Assembly (NCBI RefSeq): GCF_020035535.1
Contig: NZ_CP083350.1
Span: 940,501 to 1,004,500 of the forward strand
DNA length: 64,000 bases
DNA from: Ensifer adhaerens
GTDB lineage: Bacteria; Pseudomonadota; Alphaproteobacteria; Rhizobiales; Rhizobiaceae
Reading direction: 5' to 3'
Notes under the pieces: generated by a model
Database searches by the model: none
Seen by the model: the letters and a program-made list of their open reading frames with translations, nothing else
What the model was told of the DNA's origin: nothing
Shown: positions 34,408 to 43,836 of the stretch, one piece after another
Numbering within the stretch: the stretch's first letter is position 1
How the letters are laid out: the number at the start of each line of letters is the position of its first letter
Position numbers and translations under genes: made by a program

Positions 34408-35130
34408 TCAGGATGTCGGCGCCGCGCCGTCATCCGGGGGCGCGGCATCGTCGACAGCAGTGGTCAGGCACCCATCGATCAGATGAAGGCGCCGATCCAT
34501 CCGCGCGGCCATGTCGAGGTCGTGGGTGACCGCTACCACGGTCTTGCCCTGTTCGCGCACCAGCGTTTCGAGAATCTTGAACACCTGTTCGGAATTCTGG
34601 CTGTCGAGGCTGCCGGTGGGCTCGTCGGCGAGGATCAATGGCGGATCGTTGGCCAGTGCCCGGGCGACCGCCACCCGCTGGCGCTGACCGCCCGAGAGCT
34701 GATCGGGCCGCTTGTCCAGATGATCGGCCAGCCCGAGTGCGGCAAGCAGGTCGCTCGCCCTCTGACGCATCTCGCCCCGGCCGAGGCGGCCAAGCTTGCG
34801 CATGGGGATCTCGACGTTTTCGCGGGCGGTGAACTCAGGCAGCAGGAAATGGAATTGGAAGACGAAGCCGATATTGGCAAGCCGCGTGGCAGCCCGTTCG
34901 TCCTCGTTCATCTGCGCCGTGTCGCGGTCGCGGATCGCGAGCGTGCCGCTTGTCGGCCGGTCGAGCAGGCCGAGCAGATAGAGAAGCGACGACTTGCCGG
35001 AGCCCGAGGGGCCGGTGACCGCGACGAATTCCTGCTCGCCGATGCTCAGGGATATGTCCTTTACCAGCGTGACCGGCACGGTTTCTCTGAGGATACGCGT
35101 CAGATCCTTTGTCTCGATCAGCGTGCTCAT
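34408..35130 (-). CDS. ABC exporter ATPase (LolD/MacB/DevA type)
   Basis: 240 residues. Walker A TGPSGSGKSSLLYLLG, signature LSGGQRQRVAVARAL, Walker B LILADEPTGSLDS. It powers the FtsX-type permease encoded just upstream; the two genes overlap by ATGA. The order adaptor-permease-ATPase is that of DevBCA exporters. Substrate unknown. It converges with the RTX gene; it is not of the type I RTX-exporter class. Confidence 0.93.
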   Translation of the reverse strand: MSTLIETKDLTRILRETVPVTLVKDISLSIGEQEFVAVTGPSGSGKSSLLYLLGLLDRPTSGTLAIRDRDTAQMNEDERAATRLANIGFVFQFHFLLPEFTARENVEIPMRKLGRLGRGEMRQRASDLLAALGLADHLDKRPDQLSGGQRQRVAVARALANDPPLILADEPTGSLDSQNSEQVFKILETLVREQGKTVVAVTHDLDMAARMDRRLHLIDGCLTTAVDDAAPPDDGAAPTS

Positions 35131-36368
35131 GTCGCGCCCCGGATGATGTCGACGGGATTGGCGCGGGCCGCGCGCCTTGCCGGCAGGTATCCTGCGACCG
35201 CTGCCGATCCGAGCGCGAAGGCGGCGGCGATCAGATAGTGCAGCATGCTCCAGGCGATCGGTAGCCGTGTCATTTCCTGGCCGGTCGCAGCGAGCTCGAA
35301 GCGCACCAGCGAGAGCGCATAGATCATCGCGAAGCCGAGCGCCCAGCCAAGGAGCGTACCGGCCGTGGCGATCGCCACGCCTTCGAGCACGAAGAGGATG
35401 CGCATGTCGGCCTCGGTGAAGCCGAGCGACTTCATGATGGCGATGTCGCGCGCCTTCTCGTGCGTGATCGTCGAGATGATGTTGAAGATGCCGAAGCCGG
35501 CGACCAGCATGATCGCAGCGACGACCGTGTACATGATCACATTGCGCACGACGAGCGCCTCCAGGATCGACTCGTTGGCCTCCTGCCAGGCGACCGCCTT
35601 GTAGCCAAGCTCCGCCTCGATGCGCCGCGCGACCGCCGGGGCTGCATTTGGATCGTCGAGCTTGATGTTGATCTCATTGATCGCGTTCGGCCGGGCCGAG
35701 AGGATCTGCGCGTTCTTCTGCAGCACATAGGCCTCGCCTTCGTCGCGGGCCGTCGTGCCGGTGTGAAAGAGACCGACGATCTTGAAGCGGCGGCTGAGCC
35801 CCACCGAGGAGACGGCGGTGATCGTATCGCCGAGCTTGGCGCCGAGCCGCGAGGCCATGGTGTCGCCGACCACCACATTGTTCCCGCCGGCCGCAAGGGC
35901 CGCGAAGCTGCCGGCCCTGAAGTCTCCTATGATCGGCGAAATCCGTGGCTCCGCCTGCGGATCGATGCCGATGACGGCGGCGCCGACCTCCTGGCCGGAA
36001 TAGCGAATGACGCCTTGCGCCTTCAGGGTCGCGGCAAAGCGGCCGGGGATCCAGCCGTCGAGCCAGGAGAGTGCCGCGGTGGGATTGATGATGCCGCGGC
36101 GGTCGTCGCGCGGCCGAAGGCCGGAGATGGCGGCGGCATCGAACAGATCTTCTGCCGGCTGTCGCCGCGCCGTGCGCTGCTCGTCGGTCACCTGTACATG
36201 CGGCATGGTGTCGACGAGCTGGCGAACGAAGTCGTCCTGGCCACCCTGCATCAGCGCCGCCATGGCGATGGAGAAGCCGACGCCGACCGCCACGCCCAGC
36301 ATCGCGACGATCGTCTGCCGGCCTCGGCCGGCGATGTGCGTCAGTGCGATGTCGAAGATGAGGCGCAT
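35127..36368 (-). CDS. FtsX/MacB-type ABC permease (DevC-like)
   Basis: 413 residues: one N-terminal membrane helix, a periplasmic domain of about 230 residues (MacB_PCD type), and three C-terminal helices (VIMYTVVAAIMLVAGFGIFNII onward). The start was set at MRLIFDIALTHI, the usual beginning of the family; the frame is open 18 codons upstream inside the adaptor gene's end. Confidence 0.92.
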   Translation of the reverse strand: MRLIFDIALTHIAGRGRQTIVAMLGVAVGVGFSIAMAALMQGGQDDFVRQLVDTMPHVQVTDEQRTARRQPAEDLFDAAAISGLRPRDDRRGIINPTAALSWLDGWIPGRFAATLKAQGVIRYSGQEVGAAVIGIDPQAEPRISPIIGDFRAGSFAALAAGGNNVVVGDTMASRLGAKLGDTITAVSSVGLSRRFKIVGLFHTGTTARDEGEAYVLQKNAQILSARPNAINEINIKLDDPNAAPAVARRIEAELGYKAVAWQEANESILEALVVRNVIMYTVVAAIMLVAGFGIFNIISTITHEKARDIAIMKSLGFTEADMRILFVLEGVAIATAGTLLGWALGFAMIYALSLVRFELAATGQEMTRLPIAWSMLHYLIAAAFALGSAAVAGYLPARRAARANPVDIIRGAT

Positions 36369-36375
36369 GGCGGGC

Positions 36376-37386
36376 TCATTTCTCCGGGGCGGGCGTGGCC
36401 TTGACGCGCGTGCCATCGGCAAGGCCGGTCGGGAAGGGTGAGACGACGCGCGCGTCGTCTGTGAGCCCGGAGAGGACCTCGACGCCTTCGGCGCCGCGTA
36501 TGCCTGTTTTCAATTCGTGTATTCGGGCGCGATTGCCGTCGATCACCGCGGCCTTCGTTCCCTCCAGCGCCACGGTCGGGATGACCAAGGCGCCATGCGA
36601 CACACGCACGATGATGTTGACGTCGGTCGACATGCCGATCCGAAGCGGCGTGTCGTCGGGAAGCCGAAAGCGCACGCGATAGGTCTTCGTCACCGGGTCG
36701 CCCTTGGGCGTGATGCTGTCGACCGTCGCTTCCAGCTTGCGGTCGGGAAAGGCGTCGGACCGCAGCAGCGCCTTCTGGCCGACTTCGACGCGCGGGATAT
36801 CCTCCTCATTGACCTCAGCGGTGACGATCAGCGGCTTCGGCTCGCCCACCCAGAAGAGCACGGTGCCGAGGTCGGCGACTTCGCCGATCTCGCCGTCTTG
36901 CCGGAGCACCTGGCCGGCGCTCGGGGCCCTCAGCACATAGGTCGCGAGCCGCGCCTGACGGCCGGCCACGAGTGCTTCGAGCTGGCCGAGCTCGCTGCGC
37001 GCCCGATCGACCTCCTGTTCGCTGATCGTGCTGCGTTCGGCGAGCGCCAGCTTGCGGCGATATTCCTCCTGCGCCAGCGTCAGGCGCGCCTGGAGTTCGC
37101 CGAGCGCTGCCCGCGCTTCGGTGTCGTCGAGACGAGCGAGCACATCGCCCTTGGCGACGCGCTGACCCTCGCAATTGCACTGCTCGATGATCCGCTCGGC
37201 GACCGTCGGGGTAACTTTTGCCCAGGTGCGCGGCTCCACGACGCCGTCGGCATAGATAATCTCTGCAGCATCGCCGCGCTTCGGCGCGACGACGGACACG
37301 GGAACCGAACGAAACAGATACCAGGAGGCCGCCGCCCCGATGGCAACGACGATCGCTGCTCCGATTGCATAACGAGCCAGCCGCAC
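36376..37386 (-). CDS. HlyD/MFP-family membrane fusion protein (DevB-like)
   Basis: 336 residues: N-terminal membrane anchor (about 4-25), lipoyl halves around a coiled coil (ALGELQARLTLAQEEYRRKLALAERS to VAGRQARLATY, about 95-150), beta-barrel and membrane-proximal domain. An unusual QCNCEG pair of cysteines sits in the first lipoyl half, a place for lipid or disulfide chemistry not common in the family. It is first in the exporter operon, opposite a TetR gene. Confidence 0.92.
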   Translation of the reverse strand: MRLARYAIGAAIVVAIGAAASWYLFRSVPVSVVAPKRGDAAEIIYADGVVEPRTWAKVTPTVAERIIEQCNCEGQRVAKGDVLARLDDTEARAALGELQARLTLAQEEYRRKLALAERSTISEQEVDRARSELGQLEALVAGRQARLATYVLRAPSAGQVLRQDGEIGEVADLGTVLFWVGEPKPLIVTAEVNEEDIPRVEVGQKALLRSDAFPDRKLEATVDSITPKGDPVTKTYRVRFRLPDDTPLRIGMSTDVNIIVRVSHGALVIPTVALEGTKAAVIDGNRARIHELKTGIRGAEGVEVLSGLTDDARVVSPFPTGLADGTRVKATPAPEK

Positions 37387-37428
37387 GAGACGCTCCTTGA
37401 ATGCTCTCTATCCGTTCTGTATAAATAG

Positions 37429-37441
37429 ACCGACGGTCGGT
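37429..37441. promoter_or_regulatory. TetR-type operator in the exporter-TetR gap
   Basis: ACCGAC-G-GTCGGT is a perfect 6+1+6 dyad with the ACCG/CGGT arms common to TetR-family sites. It lies 42 bp upstream of the exporter operon and next to a TATA-like stretch (ATAAATAG), so binding would cover that promoter. Confidence 0.65.
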
Positions 37442-37530
37442 TTGTTTCAAGGATGCCGATTCCCGGTCCCTTTGGGAGCGTCGTGGACCGGATGGCGAGC
37501 CCGTGCTAAGCCGCTGTTCTGGGAGTGCTT

Positions 37531-38217
37531 ATGGTCAGAACGAAAAAATCGCCGGAAGTCCGATCGAACGAGCTGATCGATTGCGCCGAGCGGCTGTTCT
37601 TCCAGCACGGCTACGAGAATACGACGGTCAACGACGTCATCCGCGAGGCCAATGTCTCCAAAGGGGCCTTCTACCACTATTTCGTTTCGAAGGAGGCGCT
37701 GCTGGAGGCGGTCGCCACCCGTCTGGCGCAGCGGAACCTTAGGGAATTGCAGCCGCTGTTCGAAGACCCGTCGCTGGATGCGGTCGGGCAGCTGAACGCG
37801 CTTTTCGCCGGCTCGCGGCGGCTTAAGCTCGAGATGGCGCCGCAGCTGAAGAACACCTTCAACGCCCTCTTCAAACCGGAAAACGTCGCCCTCTATCACC
37901 GCATCGATGAGGCCCTGCTCGCCGTCAGCATACCTCTGGTCGCCGAGATGCTCCGGCGCGGACACGAGGAAGGAACGCTCGATGCGTCCGATCCGGAAGC
38001 CTCCGCCCTGATGCTGCTGCAACTGCGGCTGAGCGTCGCCAAGGTGATGCACAAGGCGCTGCAGCGCTACGAAGCCGGCGACGTCGATGGGGCGGCAGTG
38101 ATGCTCGACGGCTGGATGCGAACCTACGGAACCGCCATCGAGCGTTTTCTGAAACTCCCGGATGGGTCGATCGAGGTGACCGAGCCGGGTTTTGCCAGGG
38201 CCTTCCTCGAAGCGTGA
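37531..38217 (+). CDS. TetR-family regulator of the exporter
   Basis: 228 residues. Helix-turn-helix TTVNDVIREANVSKGAFYHYFVSKEALLEAV (about 32-62), then a helical ligand domain. GGGAG lies 5 bases before ATG 37531. It diverges from the DevBCA-like operon over a 144-bp gap with a matching operator; very likely the local repressor, released by the exporter's substrate or a similar compound. Confidence 0.92.
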   Translation: MVRTKKSPEVRSNELIDCAERLFFQHGYENTTVNDVIREANVSKGAFYHYFVSKEALLEAVATRLAQRNLRELQPLFEDPSLDAVGQLNALFAGSRRLKLEMAPQLKNTFNALFKPENVALYHRIDEALLAVSIPLVAEMLRRGHEEGTLDASDPEASALMLLQLRLSVAKVMHKALQRYEAGDVDGAAVMLDGWMRTYGTAIERFLKLPDGSIEVTEPGFARAFLEA

Positions 38218-38235
38218 GCTACGAGAGGGCGTGTC

Positions 38236-39060
38236 TCAGTTCTTCTGTGCGGCGCGCAGGGCGGATGCCGGATAGCGCAAGGTCGGGTCGAAGGGATTGA
38301 GCTTGCTGCTGATCGCCTGTGCCTCGGCCTTCAGCAGGTCGGTGATGGTGCCGCTTCTTGTTTCGGTCAGGCGCGATGCCAGCGTGCCGATGCTCAAGGA
38401 GGCGACCGCGATGCCGTTGCGGTCGAGCACGGGTACGCCGAGACCGGCCATGCCCTCGATCATCTCGAAATTCATCTGCGCGGCACCGATACGCCTGACC
38501 TCCTCGATCTTGATGCGCAGGTCCACCTCGTCGATCGCGGCGCGATCCATGATGCGTGGCATGTTGAACTTGATGATCGCCTCGCGCTCTTCCTCCGGCA
38601 GGTGTGCAAGGATGGCGATGCTGCCCTGGCCGATGCCGAGCGGCACCTTGCCGCCGATGTCGCCGGTAAAGGAGCGGATAGGGAAGGGGCCTTCGACCCG
38701 GTCGAGGCAGATCGCATCGAAATTGCTGCGGACCAGCAAGAAGACGGTATCGTTGAAGGTGGCCGAGAGTCTGAGCAGCGACGGCCGGGCGATGTCAAGA
38801 ATACCTTCACGCCTTCGCGCCTGCGACGCGATCGAGAAAAACTCCAGCGACAGGCGATAGGATTTCCCCTCCGGCATCTGCTCAACGAGCCCTTCGGCGA
38901 TCAGGCTCTTCAGCAGGCGGTGCGCCGAGGGCTGGGTGAGATTCAGCCTGCGCGCGAGATCGATCACCCGCACACCCTCGCTCGCGTTCTCCGCGAGATC
39001 TTTCAGGATGTGGATCGCCTTCGCGAGGCTGGAGCTTCCTGCATTCTCTGATTCCAACAT
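38236..39060 (-). CDS. IclR-family regulator
   Basis: 274 residues. N-terminal winged helix (SLAKAIHILKDLAENASEGVRVIDLARRLNLTQPSAHRLLKSLIAEGLVEQ, about 11-65), then the IclR effector domain (about 80-260, with GIAVASLSIGT near the end). The ATG at 39060 gives the family length; 28 more in-frame codons upstream overlap the promoter zone. It diverges from the ABC/flavoprotein operon, its likely target. Confidence 0.92.
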   Translation of the reverse strand: MLESENAGSSSLAKAIHILKDLAENASEGVRVIDLARRLNLTQPSAHRLLKSLIAEGLVEQMPEGKSYRLSLEFFSIASQARRREGILDIARPSLLRLSATFNDTVFLLVRSNFDAICLDRVEGPFPIRSFTGDIGGKVPLGIGQGSIAILAHLPEEEREAIIKFNMPRIMDRAAIDEVDLRIKIEEVRRIGAAQMNFEMIEGMAGLGVPVLDRNGIAVASLSIGTLASRLTETRSGTITDLLKAEAQAISSKLNPFDPTLRYPASALRAAQKN

Positions 39061-39389
39061 TTGCGCGCTTCTCTCGAATTTCACACGAAAGGATTCCGTA
39101 TATCGGATTTTTCTAACAAAAAATTCCGAAATAGAAAATTGCATTTGTGTTTTTCGTCAATTTCCTGGAGTTAAACCACAAGCCTTCTCAGGGGTGGGTG
39201 CGCCAAAGCGTGGATAGCTGACCGGCTATCGCGATCGCGAAACCGCGCCTTCGCCGGCGCGACCTGCGCCTGGCGGAGATCCCGCACCGGAGAGGTTTGA
39301 TGGTTGACGACGTGTCGCAGCCGCTGGGATCGCCGACAAGAAAAACGGGGCGGGCGATCCCTGGGGTAGCGACCCACGGGAGAGTGAGC
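39061..39389. other. 329-bp divergent gap with a hairpin-rich leader
   Basis: Left part: AT-rich with the IclR-type dyad and probable promoters. Right part: GATAGC-N6-GCTATC (39213-39230), then GCGATCGC, then CGCGCC-N6-GGCGCG (39244-39261). These hairpins would lie in a leader of the ABC operon of perhaps 150 or more bases. No known riboswitch core was recognised. Confidence 0.5.
39095..39107. promoter_or_regulatory. TCCG-N5-CGGA dyad upstream of the IclR gene
   Basis: A perfect 4+5+4 dyad with TATAT in the middle; a further TTCCGAAAT half lies near 39125. Such dyads in the IclR-ABC divergent gap are candidate IclR binding sites. Confidence 0.45.
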
Positions 39390-40448
39390 ATGAGTTTCCT
39401 GAACCTCGAGAAGATCTCCAAGTTCTACGGGCCGGTTGCGGCCGTTCACGATTTCGATCTGGCGGTCGAAAAGGGTGAGTTCATCTCGCTGCTCGGGCCC
39501 TCGGGCTGCGGCAAGACGACGACCTTGCAGATGATCACCGGGCTCGTACGTCCTTCCGCCGGTACGATCACCATGGGCGGGCGCGACATCACCCACCTGC
39601 CGCCGCCGCAACGGGAACTCGGCGTCGTCTTCCAGAGCTACGCGCTTTTCCCGCACATGACGGTCGCGCAGAACGTCTCCTTCGGCCTGGAGATGCGCAA
39701 GGTTGCAAAACCGGAGCGCGACAAACGCATCAAGGATATCCTGGCCCTCGTCCATCTTTCGGCACTTGCCGATCGCTACCCGCGCGAGATGTCGGGCGGC
39801 CAGCGCCAGCGCGTGGCGATTGCCCGCGCCCTCGTGATCAATCCGCCGGTACTGCTGCTCGACGAGCCGCTCTCGAACCTCGACGCGCAGCTTCGCGAGG
39901 AGATGCAGTTCGAGCTGCGCCGCATCCAGCAGACGGTCGGCATCACCACCATCATGGTGACGCATGACCAGGCGGAAGCGCTGTCGATCAGCGACCGCGT
40001 CGTCGTCATGGAAAAGGGGCGCATCACCCAGGTCGATACGCCCTATGAGCTCTACGAGCATCCGCGCAACGACTTCATCTCGTCCTTCGTCGGCAAGTCC
40101 AACTTCCTGCGTGCGACCTCGGCCTTCAACGGCAAGGGCGCCTCGATCAGCATCGACAACACGCCGATCCGCTTCAATACCGACCGCCGCGAGCCGGACG
40201 GCAAGGTCTCGGTCTTCATCCGCCCGGAAAAGCTCCGGCTGACCGAGCCGGGCGAGGGCCAGATCGAGGGCAAGGTGACGACGCGCTATTTCATGGGCAG
40301 CCAATGGTTGGTCAGCGCCGAGACCCCGGCCGGCGTCCTCGCCGTCGCGGTTCCCAATCTCGGTGCGCCGCCGCCGGTGGAAGGTGAAACCGTCGGGCTC
40401 GCCTGGCAGAACGCCGATTGTCGGATCCTTTCGGGAGCGGCCAAGTGA
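39390..40448 (+). CDS. ABC transporter ATPase (PotA type, spermidine/putrescine/opine family)
   Basis: 352 residues. Walker A GPSGCGKTTTLQMI, signature MSGGQRQRVAIARAL, Walker B LLLDEPLSNLDA, then a C-terminal TOBE domain (about 270-350). The start at MSFLNLEKISKFYG has GGGAG 7 bases upstream. First gene of an operon of seven with two permeases, three redox subunits and a binding protein. Confidence 0.95.
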   Translation: MSFLNLEKISKFYGPVAAVHDFDLAVEKGEFISLLGPSGCGKTTTLQMITGLVRPSAGTITMGGRDITHLPPPQRELGVVFQSYALFPHMTVAQNVSFGLEMRKVAKPERDKRIKDILALVHLSALADRYPREMSGGQRQRVAIARALVINPPVLLLDEPLSNLDAQLREEMQFELRRIQQTVGITTIMVTHDQAEALSISDRVVVMEKGRITQVDTPYELYEHPRNDFISSFVGKSNFLRATSAFNGKGASISIDNTPIRFNTDRREPDGKVSVFIRPEKLRLTEPGEGQIEGKVTTRYFMGSQWLVSAETPAGVLAVAVPNLGAPPPVEGETVGLAWQNADCRILSGAAK

Positions 40449-41320
40449 TGGGCACTGCGACCTCCGCCATCAAACCGCGCCTGCTTACGCCCCTCGCCCT
40501 TTCCGGCCCGGCGACGCTGTTCTTCATCGGCCTTGTTCTCTTGCCACTGCTGCTGACGATCATTCTTTCCTTCAACAGCTACGACTACACGGCCGGCATC
40601 CAGAGCGACTTCACCTTCGCCAACTACCTAACCGTGCTACAGGACGAATATTACCTCGCGACCTTCTGGCGGACGTTGCGGCTGGCGCTTCTGACGACCG
40701 TGATCACCGTGCTGATCGGCGTGCCGGAGGCCTATGTTCTCTCGAACATGCGCAAGCCCTGGCGGTCGATCTTTCTCCTGGTCATCATCGGTCCGCTGCT
40801 CGTTTCCGTGGTGGTGCGCACCTTCGGCTGGAGCATGCTGCTCGGCAAGAACGGCTTCGTGAATGGTGCGCTCGCCCTCGTCGGCCTCAGCCCGGTTCAG
40901 CTCCTCTACACCGAGACGGCGATCGTCATCGGCCTCGTGCATATCATGCTGCCGTTCATGGTAATCCCGGTCTGGACCGTGCTGCAGAAGCTCGACTCGA
41001 CGGTCGAGGCGGCGGCACTCACGCTCGGCGCCTCGCGCTTCACGGCGCTTCGCCGCATCGTCTTCCCGCAGGCCGCCCTCGGCATCCTCTCGGGCAGCCT
41101 GATCGTCTTTGCACTCTCGGCAAGTTCCTTCGCCATCCCCGGCCTGCTTGGCGGCAGGCGGCTCAAAATGGCGGCGACACTCGTCTACGACGAGTTCCTG
41201 ATCGAGCTGAACTGGCCGCTCGGCGCGACCATCGCGATCATCGTCCTCGTTGCCAATCTTGTCATCATGCTCGCCTATAACCGCCTGATCGAGCGGCAGG
41301 CGAAGCGCAAGCTGGGTTGA
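40448..41320 (+). CDS. ABC transporter permease (PotB type)
   Basis: 290 residues with six membrane helices and the EAA loop EAAALTLGASRFTALRRIVFPQA. Its ATG overlaps the ATPase stop as TGATG. Confidence 0.94.
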   Translation: MGTATSAIKPRLLTPLALSGPATLFFIGLVLLPLLLTIILSFNSYDYTAGIQSDFTFANYLTVLQDEYYLATFWRTLRLALLTTVITVLIGVPEAYVLSNMRKPWRSIFLLVIIGPLLVSVVVRTFGWSMLLGKNGFVNGALALVGLSPVQLLYTETAIVIGLVHIMLPFMVIPVWTVLQKLDSTVEAAALTLGASRFTALRRIVFPQAALGILSGSLIVFALSASSFAIPGLLGGRRLKMAATLVYDEFLIELNWPLGATIAIIVLVANLVIMLAYNRLIERQAKRKLG

Positions 41321-41324
41321 AGCC

Positions 41325-42119
41325 ATGCAGAGAAACGGACCCATTGCTCTTGCTTTCCACAGCCTCGTCGTCGTCTTCATGCTGGCGCCGATGGTTGTGG
41401 TCTGCCTCGTGGCCTTCACGCCGGAAAACACCCTGGCGATGCCCTGGAATGGCCTTTCGCTTCGCTGGTTCGAGGCGGTCTTCCATCACGGCGACTTCAT
41501 GTCGTCCTTTGGAAACAGCGTTCGGCTCGCGCTCCTGTCGGCCACCATCTCTACGCTCTTTGCCGTGCCCGCAGCGTTGGCGATCACCCGCTACGAGTTT
41601 CGCGGGCGCGAGGCGCTGAACGCGCTCTTCCTGTCACCGCTCATCATCCCGCACCTGGTTCTCGGCGTTGCCTTTCTGCGTCTCTTCTCGCTGATGGGTA
41701 TGGGTGGATCTTTCGGCTGGCTGATCGCCACCCATGCGATCGTCGTCACGCCCTATACGCTGCGCCTGATCCTGGCGTCGCTGACCAGCATGGATCGCAA
41801 TGCCGAGAATGCGGCGCGCACACTGGGGGCTGCGGAGTGGACGGTGTTTCGCCGGATCACGATGCCGCTCATGCTGCCAGGCATCAGTGGCGGCTGGTTG
41901 CTCGCCTTCATCAACAGCTTCGATGAGCTGACCATGTCGATCTTCGTGACATCGCCGTCGACGGTAACACTGCCGGTCCGCATGTACATGTACGCGAGCG
42001 AATCCATCGACCCGATGATGGCGGCCGTTTCCACGCTGATGATCGCGCTTGCGACCGTCACCATGATCATTCTCGATCGCCTGTTCGGTCTCGACCGGCT
42101 TCTGGTGGGCAAGGGCTGA
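41325..42119 (+). CDS. ABC transporter permease (PotC type)
   Basis: 264 residues with six membrane helices and the EAA loop ENAARTLGAAEWTVFRRITMPLM. It starts 4 bases after the first permease and pairs with it. Confidence 0.94.
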   Translation: MQRNGPIALAFHSLVVVFMLAPMVVVCLVAFTPENTLAMPWNGLSLRWFEAVFHHGDFMSSFGNSVRLALLSATISTLFAVPAALAITRYEFRGREALNALFLSPLIIPHLVLGVAFLRLFSLMGMGGSFGWLIATHAIVVTPYTLRLILASLTSMDRNAENAARTLGAAEWTVFRRITMPLMLPGISGGWLLAFINSFDELTMSIFVTSPSTVTLPVRMYMYASESIDPMMAAVSTLMIALATVTMIILDRLFGLDRLLVGKG

Positions 42120-42125
42120 GAACCG

Positions 42126-42440
42126 ATGTCGATGCATCCGTTGCTCCGGCGGCGCTACCGCCTGGATGAGGCACCCGTGCCCTTTATATTGAACGGGACG
42201 GCCGAAACCGGCCGTCGCGGCGATACGGTGCTGACGGCGATCCTTTCGGTGAGCGGCCACCTGAGACAGAGTGAATTCACCGGCGAGAAACGTGGCGGCT
42301 TCTGCCTGATCGGTGCCTGTCAGGACTGCTACGTGATGTTGGCGGACGGCAGCCGCGTCCGCGCCTGCAGCACGGCCCTGCAACCCGGCATGGCCTTCAT
42401 CACCGATCTCGGCGCAATGGCGGAGGCGGCCCATGAGTGA
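42126..42440 (+). CDS. small [2Fe-2S] subunit of an opine-oxidase-like (HcnA-like) dehydrogenase
   Basis: 104 residues. C60-x4-C65-x2-C68-x12-C81 is a plant-type [2Fe-2S] site. This size and motif match HcnA and the small subunit of octopine/nopaline oxidase and D-hydroxyproline dehydrogenase. It overlaps the next gene by 8 bases. Confidence 0.9.
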   Translation: MSMHPLLRRRYRLDEAPVPFILNGTAETGRRGDTVLTAILSVSGHLRQSEFTGEKRGGFCLIGACQDCYVMLADGSRVRACSTALQPGMAFITDLGAMAEAAHE

Positions 42441-43836
42441 GCCGTTGCAGCCGGTGATCGTCGGCGCCGGACCGGCAGGCATTCGCGCCGCGGAGCGCCT
42501 GGTGCGTGCCGGCCTCAGGCCCGTCGTGCTCGACGAAGGTCAGCGCGCCGGCGGGCAGATCTATCGCCGCCCGCTGATCGAGGACGGTCGCTCCTATCGC
42601 AGCCGCTATGGCTCGGAAGCCGGCAAAGCAAGAAAGCTGCACGAGGCGTTCGAGGCGCTTCTGCCTGCGATCGACTATCGCCCCGAAACGCTTGTCTGGA
42701 ATGTCTCGGCACCTGAGCGCGGCAACCAGCTCGATCTGCTCTCGGCTGGCCGTCACCGGCAGGTCGGCTTTTCGCAGTTGATCCTCTGCACCGGCGCGAC
42801 CGATCGCGTGCTGCCTTTCCCGGGATGGACGACGCCCGGAGTCTATACACTCGGCGCCTCGCAGGTCGCGCTGAAGGCGCAGGGCTGCACGATCGGCGAC
42901 CGCATCGTCTTCATGGGCTCAGGGCCGTTGCTCTATCTCGTTGCCTGGCAATATATGAAAGCCGGCGCGTGCGTGGAGGCGGTGCTCGACACCGCGCCCA
43001 TCGCGTCGAAGCGCCACTTGCTGTCGCTTGCCGCTCATGCGCCGCGGATCGTCGGGCTTGGCCTTTTCTATGGTCTGCAGCTTCAGCTCTCGGGCGTGAA
43101 GATCCGCTACGGCGTGCGGCCGGAGGCGGTTCTCGGCGAAGGCCAGGTCGAGGGCTTTCGCTTCCGTCGGCGGACGCTCAAGGGTGAGGTCGTCGAGACG
43201 GTGGCCTGCGACGCGCTCGCCTATGGTTTTGCCCTTCGGCCGGAAACCCAACTTGCCGATCTTGCCGGCTGCCGTTTCCGTTTCGACGCGCGCGATCGCG
43301 CCTGGCTGCCGGAGCGCGACGCCATGGGGCGCACGAGCCGGGTCGATGTCTACACCGCCGGCGACGGCAGCGGCATTGCCGGTGCCGATGCGGCGGAAAT
43401 CTCGGGCGAACTTGCTGCGGCCGCCCTGCTTGAGGACGTGGGAAAGGCATCAGCGGATGCAGCGCGCCTGGTTGCGGCGCGCAAAGCGATCCTGCGGCAG
43501 CGTGACATCCTCGAACGCGCCTTTCCCTTCCCGGCTGACTGGTTTGAGACCCTAGCCGGCGAAACGATGCTCTGCCGCTGCGAAGAGATCACCATTGCCG
43601 AAGGACGCTGTGCCATCGCGAGCGGGTCCCTCAGCGAGATCAACCGCCTGAAGGCGCTAAGCCGCATCGGCATGGGCCGCTGCCAGGGGCGCATGTGTTC
43701 CGCTGCTGCCACCGAACTGTTGAGCGGCGCCTGTGGCGTTCCGGCCGGAGAGGTTGGTCGGCTGCGCGCTCAGGCGCCGGTCAAGCCAATCCCGCTCGGT
43801 TTTGGCGCTGCCGTAGAAACGGAGGCCCGCCCATGA
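42433..43836 (+). CDS. FAD/[2Fe-2S] subunit A of an opine-oxidase-like dehydrogenase (HcnB/OoxA-like)
   Basis: 467 residues. An FAD-binding dinucleotide motif (VIVGAGPAGIRAAE, 8-21), a central NAD(P)-like fold of the pyridine nucleotide-disulfide family, and a C-terminal BFD-type iron-sulfur region with C381-x-C383 and C417-x4-C422. It would pass electrons from the substrate-oxidising subunit to the small [2Fe-2S] protein or the membrane. Overlaps the next gene by ATGA. Confidence 0.92.
   Translation: MSEPLQPVIVGAGPAGIRAAERLVRAGLRPVVLDEGQRAGGQIYRRPLIEDGRSYRSRYGSEAGKARKLHEAFEALLPAIDYRPETLVWNVSAPERGNQLDLLSAGRHRQVGFSQLILCTGATDRVLPFPGWTTPGVYTLGASQVALKAQGCTIGDRIVFMGSGPLLYLVAWQYMKAGACVEAVLDTAPIASKRHLLSLAAHAPRIVGLGLFYGLQLQLSGVKIRYGVRPEAVLGEGQVEGFRFRRRTLKGEVVETVACDALAYGFALRPETQLADLAGCRFRFDARDRAWLPERDAMGRTSRVDVYTAGDGSGIAGADAAEISGELAAAALLEDVGKASADAARLVAARKAILRQRDILERAFPFPADWFETLAGETMLCRCEEITIAEGRCAIASGSLSEINRLKALSRIGMGRCQGRMCSAAATELLSGACGVPAGEVGRLRAQAPVKPIPLGFGAAVETEARP

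Noticed and set aside
34408..37386. The ABC genes beside the RTX gene as its type I secretion system
   Set aside because: The ATPase is LolD/MacB-like without a membrane domain and the permease is FtsX-type; type I RTX exporters have fused ABC membrane proteins. They are also convergent with a separate TetR regulator.
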